Notes: generated from the letters alone by a model not told the origin. A stretch of DNA of 64,000 nucleotides from Scytonema sp. UIC 10036 (GCF_009725235.1 NZ_WJFC01000031.1:25563-89562), one strand, 5' to 3'. Positions 1 through 9,987 are shown, numbered from the stretch's first letter. Program-made: numbers and translations.

Positions 1-1768
1 CAAGACTGCTTTGTACGGTTTGAAAGCCGAGGGTACCGTTGTAAAGTCGATCGCGATAGCTGTATTCCAGTGTGAGAGTGTGGGGGTTTTGCTCTCCTAA
101 AAGTAACTGGCGCAGTCGCAAACTGGCTCTGAGGTTATCTTCTATATCATTCAGGTCGAAACTGGTCAATAATCCGGTCCCTTCTAGGGATGTCCGTGGA
201 CTCACAGTGGCTCTCACTGTTGATTTTATACCAAACAGCGACGCGGCATTCCCGGCTCCACTCTGTACTGCTTTTTGAGGGTAGAACTGGGGCGTAAGAC
301 TGAAGGTGACTCCTTCTGTATCTATAGGTTTAAAAGTCCGTTCAATATAAAGTCCTCCCCGTTGGTCGCCATCATAACCAATTGAGAACAATCCTGGTGT
401 GACATCACGTTCCCTACGGTCAATCACTTCCTCGTTCTTGGGAATTGGTACGGAGAATCCTCGGTCAAAAACTAAACGCTGTCTTCTCGTTTTGATGCGA
501 TCGCGTAAAGGTGCTTCCCGTGTCAGGGTCACTGTATCTGCCCTGACTTCCAATTCAGGAGGTGAAAAGGGGTCATTGGTTAGGCGGACATTTCTCGCTT
601 GCCAACCTCGGGAGTAAAAATCAATTCTTCCTGCTTCAAAACGGACGCGTCTGACTTGTCCCCCTTGTTGTGGTGTGGGTATGTTGCTTGCTCCTCCCCC
701 ACCGCCCAAGTTGACATTCAGCCCACCAGGGCTACCCGCTTGTAATGGTTGATTTTGTCTGATGCGATCGCTCAAAGGACGCGCTGGGACTCCTCCTGTT
801 GTCACATCCGTGGGTAAAAAACTCAAATCCTGACCGGCACTGGGAATAAAAACCTCACCACTGCCGTTGAGTAATTCCCCATCGTCCTGAATAAAATTAT
901 ATGTAAACTTCTGTCCGCGCAGAACTTGATCTCCCCGTGTCAGGGCAACATTGCCGTCCCCCACAGCAATCAAATTATCCATATTAACTTGCACGCGATC
1001 GGCATCCACAACAGCGCCATCAAATCTCACAACCACGTTACCCTCAGCCGTAATCACCCGTCGTTGCGCGTCATACTGTTGTCTGTCAGAAATAACTTCA
1101 ACAATTCTTTCTCCTGGTGCTGGGGTGCTTGGTGCTGGAGTTGTACCGGATGGTTGGTTTTGTTGTGGTGTTGTGGTATTATTTTGCGTTTCGGGAACCG
1201 ATTGAGTTTGGTTGGGATCGGGTTCTGTCCCTTCTTCACCACGCACTTTGAATTCTATTTGTACTGGCGGACGATTTGGAGATTGTTCGGTGGTGGTAGG
1301 GCTTTGATTTTGTACCTGGGCTGATTCTTCTACCGATGCCGTGTGCTCTTGGGATAAATTCTTAAGTCTCAGTGCTTTTGGTAGTTCTTTCGCTTGCGTA
1401 TTGGAACCACTACCGTTATTGGGGCTGGAAGATTGAACTTGCTGTAGGGGATAACCAATGGAAAGATTCTCACCTAAAAATGCTGCACTTTTTGAAGCGG
1501 TAATAGGCGAAAATTCAGGTGGAAAAGTTTCTGGCTGACTGGGTGTGGATAGTGTTTGAGCAACTTGTAACTGGTTTTCAGTTGAAGTGTTCCCAGTTGT
1601 TTGGAAATCGAGTTTTTCCCGTCGTCCTTCAGACTTTTCCTTGTTTTCCGATGTCTTTTCCGACACTGGATTGAATCCAATCTCGCGGACAAGTGGAGTG
1701 GTAGGACTAGCTGATTGTACGGGTTCAACGATGGGAAGCGGTTCGGGCGGCAGAACTGGATGAAGCAT
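1..1768 (-). CDS. LptD/OstA-like outer-membrane protein (DUF3769 type), 5' part only
   Basis: The minus strand is open from an ATG at 1768 to the left edge of the window, about 589 codons, with no stop; the gene continues outside. The first ~260 residues are Pro/Gln/Ser-rich linker. A LptA/OstA-like stretch follows, recognisable by ITAEGNVVVRFDG, a DADRVQVNMDN segment and GDGNVALTRGDQVLRG. After that come beta-strand-like segments (SIGYDGDQRGGLYIERTF, DNLRASLRLRQ) that fit an LptD-type barrel. The family is the cyanobacterial equivalent of the LPS transport outer-membrane component. No Sec signal is obvious at the chosen start; a stop codon lies seven codons upstream, so no earlier ATG is available. 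The family assignment is by motif pattern only. Confidence 0.75.
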   Translation of the reverse strand, partial: MLHPVLPPEPLPIVEPVQSASPTTPLVREIGFNPVSEKTSENKEKSEGRREKLDFQTTGNTSTENQLQVAQTLSTPSQPETFPPEFSPITASKSAAFLGENLSIGYPLQQVQSSSPNNGSGSNTQAKELPKALRLKNLSQEHTASVEESAQVQNQSPTTTEQSPNRPPVQIEFKVRGEEGTEPDPNQTQSVPETQNNTTTPQQNQPSGTTPAPSTPAPGERIVEVISDRQQYDAQRRVITAEGNVVVRFDGAVVDADRVQVNMDNLIAVGDGNVALTRGDQVLRGQKFTYNFIQDDGELLNGSGEVFIPSAGQDLSFLPTDVTTGGVPARPLSDRIRQNQPLQAGSPGGLNVNLGGGGGASNIPTPQQGGQVRRVRFEAGRIDFYSRGWQARNVRLTNDPFSPPELEVRADTVTLTREAPLRDRIKTRRQRLVFDRGFSVPIPKNEEVIDRRERDVTPGLFSIGYDGDQRGGLYIERTFKPIDTEGVTFSLTPQFYPQKAVQSGAGNAASLFGIKSTVRATVSPRTSLEGTGLLTSFDLNDIEDNLRASLRLRQLLLGEQNPHTLTLEYSYRDRLYNGTLGFQTVQSSL

Positions 1769-2506
1769 ATCAATCGAAAAAACAAGCTAACAAACAGCCA
1801 ATAAATAGCCGGAAGGACAATACACTTTTTGCCTTCCGACTTTTGCCTTTTACACAAATTCAGGCAAGCCGCCCGGAGGAGGACACTGCTTTGGGCGGGT
1901 TTCCCCACTTGACACAAGCGCCCGTAGGCTTATTATGTATGAGCCTCCCGGCAATCGAGCGCGGACGATTTGTCGTGACTTTACTCGAAATCCCGACGAC
2001 CGGGGTTACGAGCAGGGTCATTTGACAAAAAGCCAAAGACGAAGAGACCAACAAAGAAGGCAACAACTATATATACAACGATTTTTAAAGTCAGCATTTA
2101 GATATCTCCTGTGGGCTTGAGTGGCTCTCAGTATCTGCAACGCAGAAAAGATAGCTCTACTATCTTACCCAAATCTGGTTCATTTTTAGGAGATTGGGGA
2201 TTGGGCAAAAGGGCATTGTTTTTCCCATGCTAGCTTGTCCTATTCACCAAGTTGGGTTTAGCTGCGGTTTTGGCGTTTTGCCTGTATGCCGACTTTTTGT
2301 AATCTGGCAGTATGGAAGTGACAGATGTGTCTGACTTTTAAATGCTCCTTAATTTTAAGTTGTGACTTGGTTAATGTCTTTAGTTAGTGGACGTTTAGTT
2401 AAAGTGGATGTTTCCGACACCAGAATTAGGAATTGAGGATTAAGAGGTAGGTGGTAGTACGACAAACGCATCCCCATTGCCCAATCCCCATACCCCTAAT
2501 CCCCAG
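1769..2506. other. Long spacer with an interspersed cyanobacterial repeat
   Basis: No convincing gene was found in these 740 bases. The part at about 1858-1930 (GGAGGAGGACACTGCTTTGG, then GGTTTCCCCACTTG) looks like a dispersed spacer repeat of Nostocales genomes, judged from memory of similar sequences. The promoter of the divergent LptD-like gene presumably lies at the left end. Short reading frames here have no start signals. Confidence 0.5.
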
Positions 2507-2540
2507 GGAATGGGGACTCCGAGTTCCCCATTCCGTTTTT
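2507..2540 (+). terminator. Hairpin followed by a T-run
   Basis: A perfect 10-bp stem (GGAATGGGGA at 2507-2516 with TCCCCATTCC at 2525-2534) and 8-nt loop is followed by GTTTTT. It has the form of a Rho-independent terminator on the plus strand, but no plus-strand gene precedes it in the window, so it could equally be a repeat-derived hairpin. Confidence 0.35.
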
Positions 2541-2553
2541 CCTCTACAACATT

Positions 2554-2573
2554 ATATTATCAAATGATAATAT
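2554..2573. promoter_or_regulatory. Putative ArsR/SmtB-type operator
   Basis: A perfect inverted repeat, ATATTATC-AAAT-GATAATAT, lies 37 bases upstream of the ArsR-family gene. AT-rich palindromes of this size are the usual operators of ArsR/SmtB dimers, so autoregulation is the simplest reading. The palindrome is seen directly; its function is inferred. Confidence 0.6.
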
Positions 2574-2609
2574 CGTAGTGAATTGTGGTTTTATAAGGAA
2601 TAACAAATA

Positions 2610-2954
2610 GTGGTAGTGGAAACTTTTCCATCAGCCTTGGCACAAATGGCTGATTATTTTAAAGTTCTTTCCGAAGTGAGTCGCCTCCAGATTTTGTGCT
2701 GTCTCAAATCAGGTTCTAAAAATGTGACTGAGATTATTGAGCTAACTGGGCTTGGGCAAGCAAATGTTTCCAAACACCTCAAAATACTCTCCGGTGCAGG
2801 AGTTGTAATGCGATCGCCACAAGGAGCAAATGTATTTTACGAGATTGCCGACCCCATGATTTTTCAACTCTGTGACCTCGTGTATCAAAGTTTGTCTATC
2901 AGACTTGAGGAAAAAGAAAAGCAGTTGGAGTTACTGAAAACTTTGCGAAGCTAA
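2610..2954 (+). CDS. ArsR-family winged-helix transcriptional regulator
   Basis: The 114-residue protein has the ArsR/SmtB layout: a helix with LSEVSRLQILCCLKSG, then a recognition helix in VTEIIELTGLGQANVSKHLK (about residues 38-57) and a beta-wing (GVVMRSPQGANVFYEI). The gene starts with GTG at 2610, preceded ten bases earlier by AAGGA. Family members are repressors released by metal ions or by cysteine oxidation. Here the pair CC at about residues 29-30 is the only cysteine cluster near the core, and the classical SmtB ELCVCDL motif is absent, so the signal cannot be named. An AT-rich palindrome upstream suggests autoregulation. The following MATE transporter is on the same strand 133 bases downstream and is the probable target. 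Confidence 0.85.
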   Translation: MVVETFPSALAQMADYFKVLSEVSRLQILCCLKSGSKNVTEIIELTGLGQANVSKHLKILSGAGVVMRSPQGANVFYEIADPMIFQLCDLVYQSLSIRLEEKEKQLELLKTLRS

Positions 2955-3087
2955 TTGAAACTTCTTTTGTGCCTATCTCATCAAATTTTTTGGCAAAAAT
3001 TATTCCTTATTTCTACTTTATGTATTAAAATAACCTAACGTACTTACGTGTAATTTTTTGTCACGTCACTTAAGTTTTTTTACTTGA

Positions 3088-4461
3088 ATGGAGTCAACTT
3101 CAAGAAAGTTTACACCTGAGCTTCTCATGGAAGTTCAAGCCAGCTTGCAATTGGCAATACCTCTAGTTATTGTCCAAATATTGGAGGCATCCATTCCTTT
3201 GCTGGATGGGATGATGATGGGCTTACTGAACGGTCAAACTTTAGCTGCGGGTGCCTTGGGTGCAGTCACTTTTTCCACCTTGGCTTCTGTTTGTCGTTCT
3301 GCGCTTTCAGCAGTAGGTGCTTCTGTTGCAAACGCTTTTGGAGCCGGCAAGATAGATCGAGTCAGCCATGCGGCAAGTCAGGGTGTTTGGTTAGCTGCAA
3401 CCCTTTCCTTACCTATGATGTTTGTCATTTGGCATTTTGACTCTATTCTCCTGCTTACCGGTCAAGAGGAAGCTATCGTATCATTAGCTAAAACATATTT
3501 GCAAGCTATTGTTTGGGGTTTTCCTGCAGCGTTGGGTTTTTGCGTGTTAAAAGAAGTTGGGTCTGCCCTGAATCGCCCTCAATTCCTGACAGTCATTACA
3601 GTCGTTGGGTTAGTGTTGAATGTGGCTTTCAATTACGTGTTCATGTTCGGTAAATTTGGTTTACCGTCTCTTGGTTTAGCGGGAATCGGTTGGGCAAGCG
3701 CTCTTGTGCTTTGGTTGAATTTTATTGCTGCTGCCATTTGGGTATGGTGCGATGATTACTTTAAGAAATACCAAATCCATTGCACTTGGCGTCTGTTTGA
3801 TAAGGATATGTTTGTGAATATCTTTCAAACAGGGTCATTCTTGGGTTTGCAGTATGCAGCAGAAATTGGCGTGTTTACAGCTATTGCCTTACTCATGGGT
3901 TGGTTTGGGACAGACACTTTAGCAGCTCACGAAATAACTGCTGAGACAGAAAGTTTTGTTGAGACAGTGTCCATAGGTGTTTCCTATGCCACGATGATGA
4001 GAGTAGGACAGTTAAAAGGACAAAACGATCTCCAGGGTGCAAGCAGAGCAGGATTCGTTGGTATTGCCCTGATTGCTCCGGTTGCAAGCATTGTGGCATT
4101 CATTTTTTGGCTATTTCCCAACTTTATTGTGGGCTTGTATTTGGATATCGGTCATCCAGATAATATGGAGATTGTAGGAACGGCAATTTCTTTCTTGGAA
4201 GTGGCAGCAATAGTGCAATTATTTTATGGGATTCAGACTATTGCTGCTGGTGCTTTAATAGGATTAAAGGATACCCAAACGCCAATGGCGATCGCTCTGT
4301 TTGCCTACTGGGGAGTGGGTATGGGTGGAGGTTATCTCATGGCATTCACGTTGGGTTGGGGCAGTACAGGTTTGTGGTTGGGTTTAGCACTTGGATTGCT
4401 TATAAGTACAGTGCTTTTAACTTTACGTTTTTACCATTTGACGTCTGAACCCAATTCATAA
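3088..4461 (+). CDS. MATE-family efflux transporter
   Basis: The protein has 457 residues with about twelve hydrophobic segments arranged as two related halves, the pattern of NorM-type multidrug and toxin extrusion antiporters. Characteristic pieces are the first-helix segment LAIPLVIVQILEASIPLLD and the second-half segment DTLAAHEI. Such pumps expel organic cations or metabolites in exchange for Na+ or H+ across the plasma membrane. It follows an ArsR-type regulator, so inducible expression is likely. Its stop overlaps the stop region of the convergent ATP-grasp gene by six bases. Whether it exports the product of that gene pair is not shown by the sequence. Confidence 0.88.
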   Translation: MESTSRKFTPELLMEVQASLQLAIPLVIVQILEASIPLLDGMMMGLLNGQTLAAGALGAVTFSTLASVCRSALSAVGASVANAFGAGKIDRVSHAASQGVWLAATLSLPMMFVIWHFDSILLLTGQEEAIVSLAKTYLQAIVWGFPAALGFCVLKEVGSALNRPQFLTVITVVGLVLNVAFNYVFMFGKFGLPSLGLAGIGWASALVLWLNFIAAAIWVWCDDYFKKYQIHCTWRLFDKDMFVNIFQTGSFLGLQYAAEIGVFTAIALLMGWFGTDTLAAHEITAETESFVETVSIGVSYATMMRVGQLKGQNDLQGASRAGFVGIALIAPVASIVAFIFWLFPNFIVGLYLDIGHPDNMEIVGTAISFLEVAAIVQLFYGIQTIAAGALIGLKDTQTPMAIALFAYWGVGMGGGYLMAFTLGWGSTGLWLGLALGLLISTVLLTLRFYHLTSEPNS

Positions 4462-5445
4462 AGAGTATCTTTGCCGTGCTGATTCGACTATCTTGTCAAT
4501 CAACTGGATGTAGGATAAACCTGCAAGCCCTGCCATAATAGACAAGTCAGAAAGAACATGGTTGAGACCTGGTAATGGATTGATCTCCAGAAAATTCAAC
4601 TCACCGCTAGCATCGCAGCGCAAGTCCACACGAGCAGCATCCCGACACCCAAGGATATGGTAGGCATCTAATGCTAGTCGTTGCGCTTGTGCTGAAAGCG
4701 GTTCGGAATCTTCAATTAGACGATAGGATACCCGTTCTAGATATTCATCTTTGTTGAGAGCAGTATAGGCGACAGTCTCTGCTTTATTTGTAAACAGGAC
4801 TTCCATCACGCCCACCACTCGTGCAGTGTTACCATTCCCAACAATGCCTACTGTGACTTCTCTCCCTGGGAGAAAGGTTTCTACAAGTACAGACTGATGG
4901 AATTTGTCGATCGCTTTTTGGCATTCCGTCACTAGCTCAGTGCGTTCTTTCACTAAGGAACGCCCTGTTACTCCTTTGGAACTTCCCTCAGCAACTGGCT
5001 TCAGGAAGAGTGGCATGGGTAGCGATACGGCTGTTGCTTCTCGGATACTCCCTACAACCTCAAATGGGGCTGTAGGTAAACCGCGATCGCGGACTACACT
5101 TTTAGCAAGAGCTTTATCAAGTGTAAGAGCACAGGTTAATGGGTCAGCAAAAGTATGAGGTTGAGCAAATAATTCACACACAGCAGGCACTTGAGCCTCA
5201 CGAGAACGACCTTTGACCCCCTCGGCAATGTTGAAAATTAAATCCCAGCGATCGCCTTTTGTCAACCGCAAAGCAAGTTCTCTACCATTACCAACACGTT
5301 CAACCTGATGACCCAAACTATCCAGTGCCTTTTCCAACCCAATCAAAGTTTCTTCTGAGTCAAATTCCATCACTTCATCGGCGGTGAAACCTTTGTTCAG
5401 ATAATCTTGCTTGAGGTCATAACACAAACCAATAAAAATTCCCAT
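4456..5445 (-). CDS. ATP-grasp ligase of the D-Ala-D-Ala ligase superfamily
   Basis: From the ATG at 5445 the protein is about 329 residues. It has the D-Ala-D-Ala ligase pattern: N-terminal domain with FNIAEGVKGRSREAQVPAVCE, an ATP-binding middle (PLFLKPVAEGSSKGVTG), the acidic metal-binding end AARVDLRCDASGELNFLEIN and PLPGLNHVLSDL. Family members join two amino-acid-like substrates through an acyl-phosphate. The open frame extends 46 codons further upstream, but that would overlap the preceding gene; the ATG at 5445 begins ten bases after the stop of the aminomutase gene. It is not the cell's obvious Ddl, because the partner gene is an aminomutase; ligation of beta-lysine or another beta-amino acid is an inference. 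Confidence 0.82.
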   Translation of the reverse strand: MGIFIGLCYDLKQDYLNKGFTADEVMEFDSEETLIGLEKALDSLGHQVERVGNGRELALRLTKGDRWDLIFNIAEGVKGRSREAQVPAVCELFAQPHTFADPLTCALTLDKALAKSVVRDRGLPTAPFEVVGSIREATAVSLPMPLFLKPVAEGSSKGVTGRSLVKERTELVTECQKAIDKFHQSVLVETFLPGREVTVGIVGNGNTARVVGVMEVLFTNKAETVAYTALNKDEYLERVSYRLIEDSEPLSAQAQRLALDAYHILGCRDAARVDLRCDASGELNFLEINPLPGLNHVLSDLSIMAGLAGLSYIQLIDKIVESARQRYSL

Positions 5446-5455
5446 AATCTCAGCT

Positions 5456-6610
5456 TTATATTTCCGGATCTGTATATGTAAACGTCTGACCTTCCCAGTT
5501 ACGAACCAGTGCTGTACCGTTCTCATAGGCGAGCAGTGTTTCTTTTTGAATAGGGACTTTGCCACCACCACCAGGAGCATCAATTACATAAGTTGGGACA
5601 GCGTAGCCCGTGGTGTGACCGCGCAATTTAGAGATCAGATCCAAACCTGTTTGTACGCTAGTCCGCAGGTGTGCAGTACCTACAACTGGATCGCATTGGT
5701 AGAGATAGTAAGGACGGACGCGCAGTTTCAGCAAACCGTGAAACAGCTGCTTGAGTGACTCCTCAGAGTCATTCACGTTTTTCAGCAATACAGTTTGACT
5801 TCCTAATGGAATACCACCGTCAGCTAGTAAATCACAGGCATACGCCGTTTCTGGAGTTAGTTCCCGTACATGACAAAAGTGTAACGACAGCCACACCCGA
5901 TGCTTGCGAAGCACGGCAACAAGTTCTGGAGTAATCCGTTGTGGTAAGAAACTCGGTACGCGAGACCCAATACGTATAAATTCAATGTGTGAAATAGCAC
6001 GCAATTGTCTTAACAAGTTGTCTAAGGGTTCGTCCGACATAAGCAGGGGATCGCCACCAGAAATCAGCACGTCACGTACCTCAGTATGCTCTTCTAGGTA
6101 AGCAACGATCGCTTCCATTCGTCGAGTCAGAGGGTACATTTCACCTTGACTAACTAAGCGAGAACGCGTACAATAACGGCAATATGCAGCACAAGAGTCA
6201 AGAGCAAGAAATAAAACTCTGTCAGGATAGCGGTGTACCAATCCGGGCACCACGCTGTCGTGGTCTTCACCGCATGGATCTTTCATATCCGCAGGATTAA
6301 CTACAAGCTCTGCTTCTCGTGGTATGACTTGCAACCGTAGCGGACAAAGCGAATCTTCTGGGTCAAGCAGTGCTGCAAAATGCGGTGTCACGGCTATGGC
6401 AAACTTCTCAGGAGACTTCAAAAGTCCCTGTTCCTCTGCGGGAACAAGATGCAGCAAACGCTGGAAATGTTCTGGTTTAGTTAATCGATGCCGCATTTGC
6501 CAGCGCCAGTCATTCCACCGTTCTGGATCGTAAGTTTCCCCAAAAATTCGACAAATTTCCTGGCGTCGGGTGTTATGGATGACGATAGGATTGATTTCAG
6601 TGTAAACCAT
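5456..6610 (-). CDS. kamA: Lysine 2,3-aminomutase family radical SAM enzyme
   Basis: The 384-residue protein carries the radical SAM cluster motif C140-AAY-C144-RY-C147 and the PLP-lysine motif PGGGGKVP (lysine near residue 351). The Asp in YLYQCDPVVG and the one in VIDAPGGGG fit the positions that bind the lysine side chain in clostridial KamA. KamA moves the alpha-amino group of L-lysine to carbon 3, giving beta-lysine; the relatives EpmB (modifying EF-P) and glutamate or arginine aminomutases share the fold. It is longer than EpmB and has no EpmA gene next to it. It is followed after ten bases by an ATP-grasp ligase, so the two form an operon and probably a beta-amino acid pathway. Confidence 0.82.
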   Translation of the reverse strand: MVYTEINPIVIHNTRRQEICRIFGETYDPERWNDWRWQMRHRLTKPEHFQRLLHLVPAEEQGLLKSPEKFAIAVTPHFAALLDPEDSLCPLRLQVIPREAELVVNPADMKDPCGEDHDSVVPGLVHRYPDRVLFLALDSCAAYCRYCTRSRLVSQGEMYPLTRRMEAIVAYLEEHTEVRDVLISGGDPLLMSDEPLDNLLRQLRAISHIEFIRIGSRVPSFLPQRITPELVAVLRKHRVWLSLHFCHVRELTPETAYACDLLADGGIPLGSQTVLLKNVNDSEESLKQLFHGLLKLRVRPYYLYQCDPVVGTAHLRTSVQTGLDLISKLRGHTTGYAVPTYVIDAPGGGGKVPIQKETLLAYENGTALVRNWEGQTFTYTDPEI

Positions 6611-6915
6611 TATACTTAAATATACCCTTAGTTATTTGCAGTCAGTAAAAAAGTACCCACATATGATGGGTTCCGCGCCAATACTGCATATAGTTTTAAT
6701 CGAAGTTCTTTACAAAGTGAGATGTGGTAATTACTGTAATAGAAGTAAAGAAATATTTGTATTTGATATGTATCGCCAAAAATCTATAGTAAAAGATAAT
6801 ACTGCAAGGGATAAGAATTTTTGTAGGTTGGGTTGAGGAACGAAACCCAACAAATATCTGGCTCACTTTAGATAAGCTATGCTGCGGAGTAGTTCATTAT
6901 TTTAGGTAAGTAAAC

Positions 6916-6965
6916 AGGAGGCGGAGCCTCGAGTAAGGCATTCCCAGGCGGAGCCTGGGAACGAG
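6916..6965. repeat. GGCGGAGCCT-type palindromic repeat
   Basis: Two nested palindromes, GAGGCGGAGCCTC (6918-6930) and TTCCCAGGCGGAGCCTGGGAA (6941-6961, quoted over 20 characters by one base only in position terms), lie in the 406-bp spacer between kamA and dxs. Similar units recur at 9988-10108, 11935-12085 and inside an IS transposase near 41435-41470. The rest of the spacer (6611-6915, 6966-7016) shows no gene. Confidence 0.7.
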
Positions 6966-7016
6966 GTGCATGAGGTGCGAGGTGATATGAGGTTTTAATG
7001 TGGTGGAGTACTGGTG

Positions 7017-8924
7017 TTAACTCACAGTAGAAAGTTCCCGCTTGAAGAAAGCCTGTAAAACTCTGTCAGCAATTTGGGGACTTGTTAAACCTAATGCGGC
7101 TTTCGATTCGTTGGGTTCGGCATGTTCTACCAACAAATCGGGTATACCGATGCGTTTAACAGGAACTACGATATCGGCGTCTAAAAGCGCTTCTGCAATT
7201 GCCGATCCGAAGCCTCCTGTAATACAGCCCTCTTCCAAAGTCACAACGCGCCCAATTTTCTGAGCAAGTGGGAAGATTAATTCCGTATCTAAAGGCTTGG
7301 CAAAACGCGCATTAACCACAGTTGCTTCAATACCGTGTTCGCTAAGGATTTCGGCAGTTTGCAGTGCGGGTTGTACCATTGTGCCGTAGCCAAGAAGCAA
7401 CACATCATCGCCAGTACGGAGAATTTCCCCTTTACCGATTTCTAAAGCCTCCCAGCCTTCCTCCATCAAAGGAACACCGTAACCGCTACCACGAGGGAAA
7501 CGCATGGCGATCGGTCCGGATGTGTGATTGATACCAGTGACTACCATCCGTTGCAATTCTGCCTCGTCTTTAGGTGCCATGAGTACCATGTTGGGAACGC
7601 AACGTAGATAGGCAATATCATACATTCCCTGGTGTGTAGGACCGTCAGCACCAACAATTCCTGCTCTATCCATACAGAAGAATACTGGCAGGTTTTGAAT
7701 GCAAACGTCGTGAATAATTTGGTCGTAGGCACGTTGTAGGAAGGTAGAGTAAATAGCAACAACCGGACGCATACCTTCAGATGCTAGTCCGGCTGCTAAG
7801 GTAACAGCGTGCTGTTCGGCAATGCCTACATCTATATATTGATTGGGTAGCTTTGCTTGCAATTTATCTAACCCCGTTCCTGTTGCCATTGCGGCGGTAA
7901 TACCAATAATTTTGGGGTTTTGTTCGGCAAGTTGAACCAAAGTGTGGGCAAAAACTTTATTATAACCGGGTGGCTTGGGCTTATTGGAGGGAACTGCTTT
8001 CCCTGTCGTTAAGTTAAAGGGAACTTGGGCATGATAGCCAACTTTATCTTGTTCGGCAATTTCATATCCTTTACCCTTGACAGTTGCGACGTGTACCAAA
8101 ACAGGTCCTGGAATTTGATGCGCCTGTTGGAAAGTGGCAATTAATTCCTCTAAATTGTGTCCATCTACGGGACCGATGTAAGTAAAACCCAGTTCTTCAA
8201 ACACAGCGCCAACCTTGGGAACAGCCAAGCGCTTCATCCCTTCTTTGATGCGTTCTAGTTCGGGTGAAAGGGATTCTCCAACAAAGGGAATATGCTTGAC
8301 TTGTTCTTCAAAATTATCTTTAAGGAACTGTACTGGCGGACTCAGGCGCATTTTGTTTAAGTAGCGGGGAATCGCACCAACGTTGGGAGAGATGGACATT
8401 TCATTGTCGTTAAGGACAACCAGCAGGTTAGTCTTGGGCAAATGTCCGGCGTGGTTGATAGCTTCTAATGCCATACCACCAGTCAGCGCACCATCACCAA
8501 TGATAGCGGCAACTTTAAACTTTTCTCCTTTGAGATCCCTTGCTAAAGCCATGCCCAATCCAGCAGAGATACTGGTGGAAGCGTGTCCCGCACCGAAATG
8601 GTCAAATTTACTTTCACATCGCTTGAGATAACCGGCAATTCCGTCTTTTTGCCGCAAAGTGTGGAAGTTAGGGTAGCGCCCTGTAATGAGTTTGTGAGGA
8701 TAAGCTTGGTGTCCTACATCCCAGATAACCTTATCGCGGTCTAAATCCAGCGTTTGGTAAAGCCCTAGGGTCAATTCTACAACTCCCAAACCAGGTCCGA
8801 GGTGTCCTCCAGTTGCTGCTACAGTTTGAAGATGTTTATCTCGAATCTGACGGGCAATTTGTTGTAACTGGCGAATCGACAAACCATGCAGTTGGTTGGG
8901 ATGAGTAATTTCACTCAAGTGCAT
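7017..8924 (-). CDS. dxs: 1-deoxy-D-xylulose-5-phosphate synthase
   Basis: The 635-residue protein has the normal length and order of DXS: N-terminal [18 protein letters not shown], thiamine diphosphate motif [13 protein letters not shown] with NDNEMSIS, transketolase central domain with [17 protein letters not shown] and [15 protein letters not shown], and the C-terminal transketolase domain. It condenses pyruvate and glyceraldehyde 3-phosphate to start the MEP isoprenoid pathway, which supplies carotenoids, phytol and quinone side chains. The ATG at 8924 gives the usual start [16 protein letters not shown]. It stands alone between two spacers. Confidence 0.97.
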   Translation of the reverse strand: MHLSEITHPNQLHGLSIRQLQQIARQIRDKHLQTVAATGGHLGPGLGVVELTLGLYQTLDLDRDKVIWDVGHQAYPHKLITGRYPNFHTLRQKDGIAGYLKRCESKFDHFGAGHASTSISAGLGMALARDLKGEKFKVAAIIGDGALTGGMALEAINHAGHLPKTNLLVVLNDNEMSISPNVGAIPRYLNKMRLSPPVQFLKDNFEEQVKHIPFVGESLSPELERIKEGMKRLAVPKVGAVFEELGFTYIGPVDGHNLEELIATFQQAHQIPGPVLVHVATVKGKGYEIAEQDKVGYHAQVPFNLTTGKAVPSNKPKPPGYNKVFAHTLVQLAEQNPKIIGITAAMATGTGLDKLQAKLPNQYIDVGIAEQHAVTLAAGLASEGMRPVVAIYSTFLQRAYDQIIHDVCIQNLPVFFCMDRAGIVGADGPTHQGMYDIAYLRCVPNMVLMAPKDEAELQRMVVTGINHTSGPIAMRFPRGSGYGVPLMEEGWEALEIGKGEILRTGDDVLLLGYGTMVQPALQTAEILSEHGIEATVVNARFAKPLDTELIFPLAQKIGRVVTLEEGCITGGFGSAIAEALLDADIVVPVKRIGIPDLLVEHAEPNESKAALGLTSPQIADRVLQAFFKRELSTVS

Positions 8925-9195
8925 AACTATAGGGTTTTCCTCTCTACTTTTTGCATTTCTGATTTTCCCACGGTGGGGTTGTCAGCTTATGAAGCCATTG
9001 TCAAACAGTTACAAAAAAGAACCTAGTACATGAAGGCAGAAGTACGCTTGTTTGAGGGCAGAAGGCGCAAAAGCTTTGATTGTAAGCTTTTTATCTGTTA
9101 CTAATGGTCTATTTATCTACGCGCCAGCTGTACTAGCAGCAAAAAACAACAGGAAAATATTTATTTCCCCTTTGTCTCCCTTGTCTTGACTGTGT

Positions 9196-9897
9196 CTAAG
9201 ATTCTCCCTCGCTCGCATCCGGAACCTCTGGCGTTTGCGGTTGCGGCTGCTGTCTTTGTAAATACTGACTTAAGACAAAAGCCATGTCCCCACGAGTCAT
9301 GGGCTGCAATGGGGAGAGATTTCCTTGTCTATCGGTATTGACAAATCCCTCGCTAGCTGCTGTAGCGAGTGCTTTCCTCGCCCAAGCTGGTATAGACGCA
9401 GCATCGGGATATGAGGCAAGAATCTCATTGACCGTTTCATCAGGGAATTGAAAAACGCCGTAAGCTTGTGCAAAAATTGCTAAAGCCTCCGCTTTTGTAA
9501 CTCTTTGATTCGGGAAGAATAAATTTCCCCGATAACCCTTCATAATATCAGTTTTTAAAACTATTTGAACATCATTAAACGCGGGATTGGAAGGGGATAC
9601 GTCAGCAACTTTGAAATTTTCTTTGGTAGCCGCCTGTCGTTTATCCAGTCGAAATGCTTTTACCATAATCGAAGCTAATTCTGCTCGGCTGACAAACCGT
9701 TGTGGGTAAAAATTTCCATCTGGAGCGTTAGACATGAATTTGGCAGCAACAACTTGTGTTATGGGATCGGATGGTTGTTCGGTGTTGGCTTGCTCAAGTG
9801 CGATCGCTCTTAGCGCAAGCCTCCCCCGGCTTATCGCCACATCGGGAAAAGATTGTAGTAGTGCGACTAATGAGAGAGTACTTAGAAGCTGACGCAT
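9196..9897 (-). CDS. S-layer homology (SLH) domain protein
   Basis: From the ATG at 9897 the protein is about 233 residues. MRQLLSTLSLVALLQSF is a likely signal peptide. It is followed by three SLH-like modules, seen as YPQRFVSRAELASIMVKAF, NQRVTKAEALAIFAQAYGVF and LQPMTRGDMAFVLSQYLQ. The C-terminus is Gln/Pro/Glu rich. SLH domains bind secondary cell-wall polymer or peptidoglycan, and in cyanobacteria such proteins tether the outer membrane or associate with porins; this one lacks an OprB barrel. A TTG seven codons upstream is an alternative start but would precede the hydrophobic stretch with a charged extension. Confidence 0.8.
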   Translation of the reverse strand: MRQLLSTLSLVALLQSFPDVAISRGRLALRAIALEQANTEQPSDPITQVVAAKFMSNAPDGNFYPQRFVSRAELASIMVKAFRLDKRQAATKENFKVADVSPSNPAFNDVQIVLKTDIMKGYRGNLFFPNQRVTKAEALAIFAQAYGVFQFPDETVNEILASYPDAASIPAWARKALATAASEGFVNTDRQGNLSPLQPMTRGDMAFVLSQYLQRQQPQPQTPEVPDASEGES

Positions 9898-9987
9898 AAT
9901 TGTATACACTTTAAGCAACTACTGCTCTTCAAAACCTCTTTAAAGACGAATATACAGGATGAGATGTTGCAACCTAGTAGTTTGTCA

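Noticed and set aside
1935..2066. Plus frame with [10 protein letters not shown], recalling the DRGH motif of DNA/RNA non-specific nucleases
   Set aside because: Only a ten-residue likeness, no neighbouring motifs, and part of the stretch is a dispersed spacer repeat.
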